A DNA stretch of 64,000 nucleotides from SAR86 cluster bacterium (GTDB lineage: Bacteria; Pseudomonadota; Gammaproteobacteria; Magnimaribacterales; Magnimaribacteraceae). Where the stretch lies: contig JAQWNM010000007.1 of the NCBI GenBank assembly GCA_029268615.1, positions 62,001 through 126,000 on the forward strand. The letters are read 5' to 3'. A program made the position numbers and the translations under genes. Positions 36,247 to 45,207 of the stretch are shown here, one piece after another; position 1 is the first letter of the stretch, and the number at the start of each line of letters is the position of its first letter. The notes below the pieces were generated by a model. It was not told where the DNA came from. It saw only the letters and a list, made by a program, of their open reading frames with translations, and did no database searches.

Positions 36247-36882
36247 TTGTCTGAATTTTCTAATAGTAATAAATTCTTTTCTCTTTCTCTAGAGTTAGGA
36301 GCCTTAATTTTTGGAGATTTTAAGCTCAAATCAGGTTTAAATAGTCCTTATTTCTTTAATATGTCAGCTTTATTTGGCGGTGGAGCCATATATGAACTGG
36401 CTGATTTATATTCGAACCTGATTCTTGAAAAGGAAATAGATTTTGATATTATTTTTGGACCTGCATATAAGGGAATTCCTTTAGCTTCGGCTATAAGTTC
36501 TATTTTATATAACAAAACAAAAAAACGAATTCCAATATGTTTTGATAGAAAAGAGCTAAAAGATCATGGTGAAGGGGGTAATTTTATTGGTGCAGAGCTC
36601 GATGGAAGAGTTCTGATAGTTGATGATGTTTTGACAGTAGGAACTGCACTTAGGAGCAGTGTTAAAAAGACTTTAGATTCAGGAGGAATGATAGAAGCTG
36701 CAATTATAGGCTTGGATAGAGAAGAGATAATCACAGACTTGCCAGTAAAGAAAACGCTTATAAGAGACTTGGGCTTTCCTATTTATTCGATAGCAAAAGT
36801 TTCAGATCTTTTAAGATTCTTAGAGGAAGATAAACAATATTCCGAACAAGCTGCTTTGCTAAAATCAAGCCTTAAAATTTAG
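36247..36882 (+). CDS. pyrE: Orotate phosphoribosyltransferase
   Basis: Makes OMP from orotate and PRPP in pyrimidine synthesis. 211 residues. LKSGLNSPYFFN and the PRPP-binding loop VLIVDDVLTVGTA (122-134) are clear, as is the flexible-loop stretch KELKDHGEGG. The start is TTG at 36247: an in-frame stop lies at 36223, no ATG or GTG is available, and the distance to the conserved core matches E. coli PyrE. Two bases separate it from ribE. Confidence 0.94.
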   Translation: MSEFSNSNKFFSLSLELGALIFGDFKLKSGLNSPYFFNMSALFGGGAIYELADLYSNLILEKEIDFDIIFGPAYKGIPLASAISSILYNKTKKRIPICFDRKELKDHGEGGNFIGAELDGRVLIVDDVLTVGTALRSSVKKTLDSGGMIEAAIIGLDREEIITDLPVKKTLIRDLGFPIYSIAKVSDLLRFLEEDKQYSEQAALLKSSLKI

Positions 36883-36884
36883 TT

Positions 36885-37499
36885 ATGTTTTCAGGAATAA
36901 TTCAAGAAATAGGAAAGGTAAAAGAATTTGCAGAAGAAATATCTGGGTTTAAACTAGGTTTAGAAGTTAAATCTCAATTTCTTTCAAGATTAACAAAAGG
37001 AGATAGTATTTCAGTTAATGGTACTTGTCTTACAGTCGTTAACTTAAGTTACCGGACTGTATATTTTGATGTAATTCATGAAACACTAAGAGCAACAAAT
37101 TTAAAAGACCTAGAAATGGGCTCTTTAGTTAATTTAGAAAGATCCTTAAAATACGGAGGTGAAATAGGAGGGCATTTGCTCTCAGGTCATATATATGGAG
37201 TCTCTTTTGCTTCAATACTAAATTCAGGGAATGAAATAGAATTAGTCATAGAAAAGCCTGCAGAACTATCAAAATATATATTCAATAAGGGATATATAGC
37301 TATTAATGGAGCAAGTCTAACAATAGCAAAGAATGGAAAAGATTCTTTATCTATTTTTTTAATTCCAGAAACAATAAATTCTACGAATTTAGGTAAGAAT
37401 AAAGAACCTTTTTTAGTTAATATAGAGGTTGATTCTCAGACTGTAGCTATTGTTGATACAACAGAGAGGATAAACAGGGAAAAAAGAATAGTTGAATAG
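36885..37499 (+). CDS. ribE: Riboflavin synthase alpha subunit
   Basis: Dismutates two 6,7-dimethyl-8-ribityllumazines to riboflavin. 204 residues with the duplicated lumazine-binding domains. The first begins MFSGIIQEIGKV and contains SVNGTCLTV; the second has GHLLSGHIYG and INGASLTIA. It starts two bases after pyrE. Other riboflavin genes are not in the window. The call is firm; the symbol follows the E. coli ribE(ribC) usage. Confidence 0.95.
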   Translation: MFSGIIQEIGKVKEFAEEISGFKLGLEVKSQFLSRLTKGDSISVNGTCLTVVNLSYRTVYFDVIHETLRATNLKDLEMGSLVNLERSLKYGGEIGGHLLSGHIYGVSFASILNSGNEIELVIEKPAELSKYIFNKGYIAINGASLTIAKNGKDSLSIFLIPETINSTNLGKNKEPFLVNIEVDSQTVAIVDTTERINREKRIVE

Positions 37500-37511
37500 A
37501 GATAATAATTT

Positions 37512-38864
37512 ATGAAAAAGTACTTTCTTCTAATAATATTTTTTGCGTTACTTAGTTGCTCAGAAGATCATGACTCAAGACAAGGAGATTTTGAAGTATT
37601 TAAAAGTACTTATGTTCCTGAAAAGAATGTTGATTTTATTATAAAGGGAGCTCGAATCCTAACAGGCACTGGTAAGGAAATTTTAGATGGTTTTATTTGG
37701 GTCTCAGAAAATAAAATAAAAGATATCGGAGAGACCAATGATATGCCAGAAGGTATTAGAGTAATATCAGGCGAAGGTAAATGGGTAACACCGGGGATAA
37801 TAGATATCCATTCACATATGGGGGTATATCCTTCTCCTTCCTTGAAAGGTAACTCAGATGGAAATGAGGCAACGAATCCAGTGACTTCTCATGTTTGGGC
37901 TGAACATTCTGTATGGACTCAGGATCCTCAAATGCCTTTAGCACTCAAAGGAGGCATCACTACTTTTCATGTTTTGCCAGGTTCTGCTAATTTATTCGGC
38001 GGGAGAGGAGTTACTCTAAAAAATGTTTGGTCTACAACTGTTCAAGGGATGAAATTTCCTGGAGCGCCATATACTTTAAAGATGGCCTGTGGAGAAAACC
38101 CAAAAAGAGTTTACGGAAGGAGAAAAGGTACTGAGCCTTCAACTAGGATGGGAAATGTTGCAGGTTACAGGAATGCTTGGATAGATGCTGTTAATTACTC
38201 GGATAAAACCAATTTAAAAAGAGATTTAAAATTAGATACTTTAGCAGGCGTTTTAAATGGAGAGATTTTAGTTCAGAATCATTGCTATAGAGCTGAAGAG
38301 ATGGCTATTATGTTAGACATATCTAAGGAATTTGGCTATAAAGTTACAGCTTTCCATCATGCAATAGAAGCTTATAAGGTAGCAAATTTATTGTCAGAAA
38401 ATGATGTTTGTGCAGCAATGTGGGCAGACTGGTGGGGTTTTAAAAATGAAGCTTTTGATATGGTTTGGGAGAATGTTGCAATAGTAGATCAGGCAAATGA
38501 AGGAAAAGGTTGCGCTATTGTTCATTCAGATTCTGCAATAGGAATTCAAAGATTAAATCAAGAAGCTGCAAAGGCAATGGCAGCAGGTAGAAGAGCTGGA
38601 CTAGATATACCTAGATCAAGAGCTATTCAGTGGATTACTAGGAATCCAGCCAAGGCTTTAGGTATTCTTGATAGAGTCGGTACTATTGAAAAAGGCAAGA
38701 TGGCAGATTTAGTTCTTTGGGATAGTGATCCTTTTAGCGTCTATAGTAAAACAGAGAGGGTATTTATCGATGGAATTCAAAGATATTTTATATCAGATTC
38801 TTTAACTCCAAAGTCAACAGACTTTGAGTTAGGAATAATTCAACCTGACAAAAATAGATTATGA
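37512..38864 (+). CDS. Amidohydrolase-superfamily lipoprotein with intact metal site
   Basis: 450 residues. The signal peptide ends in the lipobox LLSC (C16), so the protein is probably a lipoprotein. The metal-dependent hydrolase barrel carries H100-x-H102 (IIDIHSHMG), H257 (QNHCYR), H282/H283 (AFHHAIEA) and D340 (VHSDSAIG). ITRNPAKALGI and KGKMADLVLWDSDPF close the barrel as in imidazolonepropionase-like enzymes. Substrate unknown; a cyclic amide or dipeptide outside the cytoplasm is plausible. Its stop overlaps the next, paralogous gene (ATGA). Confidence 0.85.
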   Translation: MKKYFLLIIFFALLSCSEDHDSRQGDFEVFKSTYVPEKNVDFIIKGARILTGTGKEILDGFIWVSENKIKDIGETNDMPEGIRVISGEGKWVTPGIIDIHSHMGVYPSPSLKGNSDGNEATNPVTSHVWAEHSVWTQDPQMPLALKGGITTFHVLPGSANLFGGRGVTLKNVWSTTVQGMKFPGAPYTLKMACGENPKRVYGRRKGTEPSTRMGNVAGYRNAWIDAVNYSDKTNLKRDLKLDTLAGVLNGEILVQNHCYRAEEMAIMLDISKEFGYKVTAFHHAIEAYKVANLLSENDVCAAMWADWWGFKNEAFDMVWENVAIVDQANEGKGCAIVHSDSAIGIQRLNQEAAKAMAAGRRAGLDIPRSRAIQWITRNPAKALGILDRVGTIEKGKMADLVLWDSDPFSVYSKTERVFIDGIQRYFISDSLTPKSTDFELGIIQPDKNRL

Positions 38865-40078
38865 TATTGAAGATATTTATCAATATTCTGCTTTATTTAA
38901 TTATTAGCTGTTCTTTACAAGCTTCAGAATTTCTTATAAAAAATGCAAAGATTCATACTACTTCTCTAGGTTTTATTGAAGGAGCTGATTTACATATTAA
39001 AGAAGGAAAAATTATTAATATTTCTAAAAATATAATAGTATCTGGAATTGATAAAATAGATGCGGAAGGTAACTTTTTAACCCCAGGTTTTCTAGCTCCA
39101 CTAACGCAAATAGGACTTGTAGAAATTGAGTTAGAACCAAACACTAGAGATGATAGCTCTAAGTATTATTCTTCAGGCCTAGGTATTTCTAAGGCCTATA
39201 ATCCATCTTCCTCTTTAATACCCTACAACCTTAGAGGCGGAATAACCACTTCTTTATCGTCACCAAGTTTTGGAAAGAATTTGTTTTCAGGCTTAATATC
39301 AGCTTTTTCTCTAACAAGCTCTTTAGAGAAAAGTTTAATAAAAAGAGATATAGGATTAATAGCTAGGATTGGTGGCGGAGAAGATTCTAGAGCTGCTAAT
39401 ATTTTAATGTTAGAAGATTCTTTTCTTCAGGCAAAGAAATACATACTTTCTGGTAAATTAGAAGAACATTTTAAACCAGATAAAATATCTTTTTCAACTA
39501 GAGATATTAAATCTATATCTAGAGTTCTCTCTAGAGAAATACCTTTGATTGTCCATGCAAATAGAGCCTCAGATATATTAGCTTTGATTGATTTATCAAA
39601 AGAATTTGAAATTAATTTAATAATAGCTGGAGCAAAAGAAGGATGGAGAGTAGCTGAGAGTTTAATGAAAGCAAAAGTACCTGTAATCATCCAACCAATA
39701 GATAACTTGCCAAGTTCTTTTGATGAGATAGCAGCTTCTTTAGATAATGCAGCAAAACTGCACGAAGCGGGTGTTAAGATTCTTATCTCTTCTCATGAAA
39801 CACATAATGCTTATTTAAGTAGACAGGGAGCAGGGATAGCAGTTTCATATGGGTTACCTTGGCATGTGGCGATAGATGCGCTATCTAAAAATATTGCTGA
39901 ATCTTTCTCATTAAATTCTATAGGTTCAATAGAAATTGGTAAAACAGCTGACTTTATAATATGGAGTGAAGATCCTCTAGAGGTGACTGCGTTTGCTGAA
40001 CGTATTTTTATTTCAGGAAATGAGATGCCTGTTATGACTCGTTCATTAAGGCTAAGAGATAGGTATTTAAAGGAATAA
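38861..40078 (+). CDS. Amidohydrolase paralogue with degenerate metal site
   Basis: 405 residues, paralogous to its upstream neighbour and coupled by a four-base overlap. The signal peptide has a possible lipobox (IISC, C17). The shared barrel features remain: FLTPGF at 72-77, GGITTSL, SRQGAGIAVSYGLPW and IGKTADFIIWSEDPL. The metal ligands do not: H-x-H has become L81-x-Q83, only H232 (VHANR) is kept, the second His position reads GAKEGW, and the Asp region reads SHETHN. Probably a non-catalytic partner or pseudoenzyme (inference). Confidence 0.82.
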   Translation: MILKIFINILLYLIISCSLQASEFLIKNAKIHTTSLGFIEGADLHIKEGKIINISKNIIVSGIDKIDAEGNFLTPGFLAPLTQIGLVEIELEPNTRDDSSKYYSSGLGISKAYNPSSSLIPYNLRGGITTSLSSPSFGKNLFSGLISAFSLTSSLEKSLIKRDIGLIARIGGGEDSRAANILMLEDSFLQAKKYILSGKLEEHFKPDKISFSTRDIKSISRVLSREIPLIVHANRASDILALIDLSKEFEINLIIAGAKEGWRVAESLMKAKVPVIIQPIDNLPSSFDEIAASLDNAAKLHEAGVKILISSHETHNAYLSRQGAGIAVSYGLPWHVAIDALSKNIAESFSLNSIGSIEIGKTADFIIWSEDPLEVTAFAERIFISGNEMPVMTRSLRLRDRYLKE

Positions 40079-40083
40079 GATAC

Positions 40084-40536
40084 TTAACTCAAAGATTCTT
40101 TAACTAAATTACTTACTTTTGACATGTCAGCTTTGCCATGTAAATTCTCTTTTAAGATGCCCATAACTTTTCCCATATCCTTTAGAGATTTAGATGAAGT
40201 AGATTCAATTGTATCAAGGATCTCTAATTTTAATTCATCATCATTAAGTTGCTTAGGCATATATTCCTTTAAAGTTTCTATTTCTTCTAATTCTTTGTTA
40301 GAGAGTTCTTCTCTGCCAGCATTAGAAAATTGAACCGCGGATTCTTTTCTTTGTTTTATCATTCTTTGTATTACACTTAAAGACTGGTCAATCGATAGTT
40401 CTGACTTCTGCTCTATCTTTAATAGGTTCATTTCAGACTTAAGCATTCTCAATGTGGATAGTCTATTTTTTTGGCCATTTTTCATGGCTATTTTTATATT
40501 TTCTTCTATCTGAAGAATTATGGAGTTATTTTCCAC
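40084..40536 (-). CDS. yqeY: GatB/YqeY domain protein
   Basis: 150-residue YqeY family protein, resembling the C-terminal tail domain of GatB. Signature segments are LRMLKSEMNLLKIE, KQRKESAVQFSNAGREEL and LKDMGKVMGILK. Start is GTG at 40536. It follows rpsU by 17 bases, a very common pairing in which dnaG and rpoD normally come next; here the convergent amidohydrolase ends six bases away and no dnaG follows. Role unknown, possibly tRNA-related. Confidence 0.92.
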   Translation of the reverse strand: MENNSIILQIEENIKIAMKNGQKNRLSTLRMLKSEMNLLKIEQKSELSIDQSLSVIQRMIKQRKESAVQFSNAGREELSNKELEEIETLKEYMPKQLNDDELKLEILDTIESTSSKSLKDMGKVMGILKENLHGKADMSKVSNLVKESLS

Positions 40537-40553
40537 TAAATATGACTGAAAGA

Positions 40554-40769
40554 TTAGTACCTTGGCGGTCTATTCAATCTATTTTTTCTTTGAACTTTTT
40601 GTTCTCTTTTAACGGCTGCAGCAGCTTTTCTTTTTCTAACAGATGTGGGTTTTTCATAGAATTCACGTTTTTTTATTTCCGTGACTATTCCTGCTTTTTC
40701 AACAGCCCTTTTAAATTTTCTTAAACCTATGTCGAAGGCTTCCTTATCTCTTATTTTAATTGATGGCAT
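40554..40769 (-). CDS. rpsU: 30S ribosomal protein bS21
   Basis: 71-residue, highly basic ribosomal protein. It starts [27 protein letters not shown] and ends in the Lys/Arg-rich [20 protein letters not shown] tail. It heads an rpsU-yqeY unit and is divergent from tsaD, as in the enteric rpsU/tsaD arrangement. Confidence 0.97.
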   Translation of the reverse strand: MPSIKIRDKEAFDIGLRKFKRAVEKAGIVTEIKKREFYEKPTSVRKRKAAAAVKREQKVQRKNRLNRPPRY

Positions 40770-40797
40770 ATAATCTGTATCTTTACAAAGACGGGCA

Positions 40798-40826
40798 ATT
40801 CTATAGAGGGATTAGTTTCTTTGCAA
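40798..40826 (-). promoter_or_regulatory. Sigma-70 promoter for rpsU-yqeY
   Basis: On the minus strand TTGCAA (40826-40821) is followed after exactly 17 bases by TAGAAT (40803-40798), about 30 bases before the rpsU ATG. This is the best full promoter match in the window and fits a strongly expressed ribosomal-protein gene. Confidence 0.6.
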
Positions 40827-40878
40827 AGAATTTCTTTATAGATTCTTTTTTAAATTTGTTATTAACTTATGATTAATT

Positions 40879-41883
40879 ATGAAAATTTTAGGAATTGAGA
40901 CATCATGTGATGAGACAGGAGTGGCTATATATGATAGCTCCGTAAATTCTATAATAGCTGAAGAGATCTATAGCCAAACTAAATTGCATGCTAAATTTGG
41001 TGGAGTTGTCCCTGAATTAGCTTCTAGGGATCACGTATTAAAGTTGCTACCTTTAATTAAAGCTACATTGAGTTCCTCTGAAGTTAACTATAATTCTATT
41101 AACGGTATAGCTTATACATCGGGCCCAGGACTTAAAGGGCCCCTTATAGTCGGTGCGTCAATAGCTAAAGCTTTATCATTAGGATGGGGAATCCCTTCGA
41201 TAGGTATTCACCATATGGAAGCTCACCTTTTAATAAATCTTTTAGAAGAAAATCCACCATCTTTTCCATTTATCACACTATTAATCTCAGGAGGCCACTG
41301 TCTCCTTATAAGATCTGATGAAGTAGGGCATTATAAAATCATAGGGCAAACGTTAGATGATGCTGTTGGAGAAGCTTTTGATAAAGTAGCAAGGTTATTA
41401 AATTTACCTTACCCCGGGGGTCCAAATATAGAAAAATTAGCCAGGCTTGGAAAGCCAAACTTTATTAAACTGCCAAGACCGATGACTTCAAAACGCTCTT
41501 TAGATTTCAGTTTTAGCGGATTAAAAACAGCAGTTTTATACAATTTAAGAAATAAAAAAAATATAAGTGAATCATATAGAGCAAATATATCAGCTTCTTT
41601 TCAAGAAGCTGTTGCTGATACTTTGTTGATTAAATGCAAATGGGCTTTGGAGGATGAAAATTTAAAACAACTTGTGATTGGTGGAGGGGTAGCATCAAAT
41701 ATTTATATTAGACGAAGGTTGGTAAATGGATTACAAGGGCATGATATTTTTTTTCCTCAATCAGATAGGTGCACAGATAATGGTGCTATGGTTGCCTATG
41801 CAGGATATCATAAGTTGTTAGAAGGTATTATAGAGCCAAATAAATTGATAGTGAATCCTAGATGGAGTTTAGAAGAAATATAA
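40879..41883 (+). CDS. tsaD: tRNA threonylcarbamoyladenosine synthase subunit TsaD
   Basis: Catalytic subunit for t6A37 formation in ANN-decoding tRNAs. 334 residues. ILGIETSCDETGVAIYD opens the ASKHA fold, the metal site is HHMEAHLL, and LISGGHCLL, GEAFDKVARLL and GGGVASN follow. First of tsaD-folB-folK (spacings 3 and -1). The tsaD/rpsU divergence is the classic arrangement. Confidence 0.97.
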   Translation: MKILGIETSCDETGVAIYDSSVNSIIAEEIYSQTKLHAKFGGVVPELASRDHVLKLLPLIKATLSSSEVNYNSINGIAYTSGPGLKGPLIVGASIAKALSLGWGIPSIGIHHMEAHLLINLLEENPPSFPFITLLISGGHCLLIRSDEVGHYKIIGQTLDDAVGEAFDKVARLLNLPYPGGPNIEKLARLGKPNFIKLPRPMTSKRSLDFSFSGLKTAVLYNLRNKKNISESYRANISASFQEAVADTLLIKCKWALEDENLKQLVIGGGVASNIYIRRRLVNGLQGHDIFFPQSDRCTDNGAMVAYAGYHKLLEGIIEPNKLIVNPRWSLEEI

Positions 41884-41886
41884 TTT

Positions 41887-42237
41887 ATGGATATTATAAG
41901 AATAGAAGAATTAGAGATTGAAGCAGTCATTGGTATTTTTGATTGGGAGAGGGAGGTTCGTCAATTAATAAGTATTGATATGGAAATGCACTATGATTGC
42001 AGTAAGCCAGGTTCTTCGGATGATATATCTGATGCTTTAGATTATAAGGCAGTCTCCAAAATGATAATTAGTTTAACTAAAGAAACTAAAAGTAAACTCA
42101 TTGAGCATTTAGCAGAAAAAATTTCTTCAAGAATATTAGAAGAGTTTCCTGTAAGTAGTTTAAAGTTAACTTTAAAGAAACCGGGAGCTTTGAGAGGTTC
42201 TAAGGCTGTAGGCCTAACAATATATAGATCAAAATAA
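41887..42237 (+). CDS. folB: Dihydroneopterin aldolase
   Basis: Converts dihydroneopterin to 6-hydroxymethyl-dihydropterin. 116 residues. The start IRIEELEIEAVIGIFDWERE and DALDYKAVSKMI are characteristic, and the final KKPGALRGSKAVGLTI carries the catalytic Lys. It overlaps folK, the next pathway enzyme, by one base. The tsaD-folB-folK order matches many gammaproteobacteria. Confidence 0.95.
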   Translation: MDIIRIEELEIEAVIGIFDWEREVRQLISIDMEMHYDCSKPGSSDDISDALDYKAVSKMIISLTKETKSKLIEHLAEKISSRILEEFPVSSLKLTLKKPGALRGSKAVGLTIYRSK

Positions 42238-42683
42238 TGACTTTAGTAATCATAAGCATTGGAAGTAATATAGATCCTGAACTCAATATATTTAAAGCTA
42301 AAGATTTACTCCTTAAAGCATTTAATTCATGTAAATTTTCTTCTATATATAAATCTCCAGCCGAAGGCTTCGAAGGGCCTGAATTCCATAATCTTGCCTT
42401 AAGCATAGTCACTGAACTTAATCCAGGTCAATTGAATATTCTTTTAAAAGTTTTAGAAAAGAAATTAGGCAGAGATGAAACCCAAAGAAAATTTGTTAAT
42501 AGAGTTATTGATTTAGATTTAATTATGTATGACGATTTAATTTATTCAGAAAACGGCTTAGAGCTTCCTAGTTCAGATATACTGGAGTATCTTTTTGTCC
42601 TTAAGCCCGTGCATGAAATAGCAGGAGATTTGAGGCATCCCATTTCAAAAAAAACCTTTACTCAGATTTTAGAAGAATTTTAG
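42237..42683 (+). CDS. folK: 2-amino-4-hydroxy-6-hydroxymethyldihydropteridine pyrophosphokinase
   Basis: HPPK transfers pyrophosphate to the FolB product. 148 residues. SIGSNIDPELN opens the protein, and RVIDLDLIMYDDL holds the two metal-binding aspartates. LEKKLGRDETQR is the ATP-binding loop. It overlaps the convergent MFS gene by four bases at the stop. Confidence 0.95.
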   Translation: MTLVIISIGSNIDPELNIFKAKDLLLKAFNSCKFSSIYKSPAEGFEGPEFHNLALSIVTELNPGQLNILLKVLEKKLGRDETQRKFVNRVIDLDLIMYDDLIYSENGLELPSSDILEYLFVLKPVHEIAGDLRHPISKKTFTQILEEF

Positions 42684-44251
42684 AATATTTCACCCAAAGA
42701 TTTAGCTTTAGATAAAAGTGACCGCTCTTCTTTTGCTAAATATTTGCCTGCAAAAGATAATGCAATTATGGTTATCACTAAGATTACTAGAGATGAAGCA
42801 AGTGCAAATTTTAGAGACTCACCATCATTCATTCCCTGATCTTGTAAAGTATTACTTATAAAACCAACCGAATAAGGGCCTAAAGCTAGACCAATCATTG
42901 ATACAATTAGTAGATAAAATGCCCCTGCAAGAGCTCTCATTCTCGGCAATACTAAATCAGATACAGTTGCTGGCCCAATGCCCACCCATAATGGCGTGAC
43001 TATATGAAATAGGAAGTTGCATATGTAGGAAACATATAAATTTTCGGCATATAAAAGACCCAAACATAATGGAATTGTAAGAATTACAACTATATAACCT
43101 ATATATAAACGTCCATTTGGGTAATTTCTCTTAAGTAAGTCTCCTAAGATACCTCCAGATATTGTACCAATTATGCCTCCTATTGCCGCTGTAAGACCTA
43201 AGACTGTTCCTGCTTCAGCTTCGCTTATTCCGTGATTTCTTATATAAAAAGACGGGACCCAGGCACTAATAGAATAAGTTACAAAGGCTATTGACCCAAA
43301 GCCAATGCTAGAAGCTATCAATGCTTTACTCTTAAAGATGATTTGATAGACACCTAAATCTCTATGTTTCATTCCTTGAATCCAACAACTTAATAAATAT
43401 AGACCAATCCCAAAAGCAATCCATTGAACTCTATCGCCAGTGAAAATAATAAGAGCAAACATGCTATAAAAGATTGTTAATCCTATAAATAGATTAACTA
43501 AAATTTCTTTTATTAAGTTAGGGGATGCTAAAAGACCAAAAGGAGTAATGCCAATAAACTCTTTTAGCATCTCACGAAAAGGAGAGAGCGATTCAGGAGA
43601 GCTTATATTTTCACTTAGACCTCTAGGCGGCTCTTTTATCTGCCAGGTAAAAAAGGCAAGAATAATACCTGGTATACCAACAGCCATGAAAGCAACTTGC
43701 CATCCTCTTAACCCAAAAGGAGCTAAAGAAATATCAGGAAAAGCATTATTCCATAAATCTACAATCCAGCCGCCTAGAAAGATTCCTATTCCAGCACCTA
43801 TATATAGACCGCTAGCATAAATAGCCAACACAGTGCTCCTTACTTTTGGAGAGAAATAATCAGATAACATTGAATATGTAGCTGGGCTAGCACTTGATTC
43901 CCCTATACCTACTCCAAATCTAAATATAGCTAAAGAGGTAAAAGATCTTGCCGTTCCAGAAAGTGCAGTCATCAAACTCCAAGTTCCTAGACCAAGACTG
44001 ATTATTTTTCTTCTAGACCAAACATCAGATAATTTTCCAAGAGGGATTCCAAAAACTGAGTAAAAGATTGCAAAGGCCGTACCAAAAAGAAAACCAATAT
44101 CACTATCTGAAATATTAAGATCCATTTTAATATCTTCAGCAAGGACAGATAAGATTTGTCTGTCTATGAAATTAAAAACATAAACCAACACTAAAAGTAT
44201 TAAAGTAATTTTTGCTTGTCTACCTCCGACCAAGCTTTCTTTGTCTAACAT
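42680..44251 (-). CDS. MFS transporter (Spinster-like / organic anion type)
   Basis: 523-residue major facilitator protein with about 12 helices. The start VYVFNFIDRQILSVLAEDIK and the loop GKLSDVWSRRKIISLG (A-motif) are typical of Spinster-related carriers, as is FRFGVGIGESSASPATYSMLSDYF. Substrate unknown. It is the last gene of a minus-strand set (kinase, two hydratase subunits, transporter) with spacings of 8-10 bases, so it probably imports or exports the compound that set handles. Confidence 0.88.
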   Translation of the reverse strand: MLDKESLVGGRQAKITLILLVLVYVFNFIDRQILSVLAEDIKMDLNISDSDIGFLFGTAFAIFYSVFGIPLGKLSDVWSRRKIISLGLGTWSLMTALSGTARSFTSLAIFRFGVGIGESSASPATYSMLSDYFSPKVRSTVLAIYASGLYIGAGIGIFLGGWIVDLWNNAFPDISLAPFGLRGWQVAFMAVGIPGIILAFFTWQIKEPPRGLSENISSPESLSPFREMLKEFIGITPFGLLASPNLIKEILVNLFIGLTIFYSMFALIIFTGDRVQWIAFGIGLYLLSCWIQGMKHRDLGVYQIIFKSKALIASSIGFGSIAFVTYSISAWVPSFYIRNHGISEAEAGTVLGLTAAIGGIIGTISGGILGDLLKRNYPNGRLYIGYIVVILTIPLCLGLLYAENLYVSYICNFLFHIVTPLWVGIGPATVSDLVLPRMRALAGAFYLLIVSMIGLALGPYSVGFISNTLQDQGMNDGESLKFALASSLVILVITIIALSFAGKYLAKEERSLLSKAKSLGEIF

Positions 44252-44260
44252 AGTCGAAAA

Positions 44261-44680
44261 TTACTTACTTACTTTTGCTGTAGCAGTACCTGAGATTACT
44301 GTGACTCCTTCTTGATTGGTTGTTACTATTTCTAAGTCAATTAAATTTATCCCATTTTCTTCTCGAATAGCAGTTATTTTTGCCTCACTCTCTAAAGTAT
44401 CTCCAGGCCAAACTTGGTTAGTAAACCTTACTCCATATTTAGTAAGAGTTCCATCACCTACATAATTTGTAATCATCTTCCCCGTCATCCCCATAGTTAG
44501 CATGCCGTGGGCAAAGACACTAGGGTAACCAGCAACTTGAGTGGTGAATATTTCATCAGTGTGCAAAGGATTATAGTCTCCTGAGGCACCTGCATATTGG
44601 ACTATTTGAGTTCTTTTTAAATCTTCTACCAGAGTTTCTTTGTAAGAATCTCCAATTTTTATTTCATTTAATTTAAGCAT
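44261..44680 (-). CDS. MaoC-family (R)-specific enoyl-CoA hydratase, catalytic hot-dog subunit
   Basis: 139-residue single hot-dog domain. The hydratase-2 motif YAGASGDYNPLHTDE supplies the catalytic pair D35 and H40, followed by YPSVFAHGMLTMG. It is nine bases after a second, non-canonical hot-dog gene. Small paired subunits of this kind form heteromers in mycobacterial HadAB and ChsH1/H2 (known). The acyl-CoA substrate here is not identifiable. Confidence 0.88.
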   Translation of the reverse strand: MLKLNEIKIGDSYKETLVEDLKRTQIVQYAGASGDYNPLHTDEIFTTQVAGYPSVFAHGMLTMGMTGKMITNYVGDGTLTKYGVRFTNQVWPGDTLESEAKITAIREENGINLIDLEIVTTNQEGVTVISGTATAKVSK

Positions 44681-44689
44681 AAGTATTTT

Positions 44690-45199
44690 TTAACTCCCCA
44701 CTGGTTTCTCAGTTTGTACACCTATCCCTCTTGCAGTTATCACAAGCTCTCCATCTTGATTTCTGTATTCTGTAATGCCTTCACTAAATTTTAGTTTTCC
44801 TGCTCTTTTACTATCTTTTTCCCAGCTTTCTCCAGGTTTGATAGAAGCCGTAAGTATGTCTCCTGCAAGGACAGGTTTATGATATTCAAAATGCTGCTCT
44901 GCATGTAATCCCATTGCTACTCCTCCATCTTCTTTCTTGTCATCTTTAGGCTCTTTTTTTGGTTTAAGGCCTGTGGCCTCTTTTCCAGATCCAAACCATT
45001 CTTCACCTATTTTTGGACGTAATCCATACTCAGGATCAAATTGTGCACTAGCCTGTGGAAAAGTAGGAGGTGGTATGATGCCTTTACAATCTGTATTTTT
45101 TGCGTACTCTTCATCGTAATAAATTGGATTTGGGTCACCTACTGATCTTGCAAACATCATGATATGACTTGCTTCTATTAAAAATTTACCTATGGCCAT
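44690..45199 (-). CDS. FAS1-type dehydratase/MaoC N-terminal hot-dog subunit, probably non-catalytic
   Basis: 169 residues of the PF13452-like hot-dog family. The motif region reads FARSVGDPNPIYYDEEY, keeping D22 and N24 but with Tyr27 where the catalytic His should be. GIIPPPTFPQA and HAEQHFEYHKPVLAGD are typical. A charged KPKKEPKDDKKEDGG insert (about 79-93) sits mid-domain. Likely the structural or substrate-binding partner of the catalytic subunit encoded directly downstream. Confidence 0.83.
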   Translation of the reverse strand: MAIGKFLIEASHIMMFARSVGDPNPIYYDEEYAKNTDCKGIIPPPTFPQASAQFDPEYGLRPKIGEEWFGSGKEATGLKPKKEPKDDKKEDGGVAMGLHAEQHFEYHKPVLAGDILTASIKPGESWEKDSKRAGKLKFSEGITEYRNQDGELVITARGIGVQTEKPVGS

Positions 45200-45207
45200 C
45201 TTTTCTC

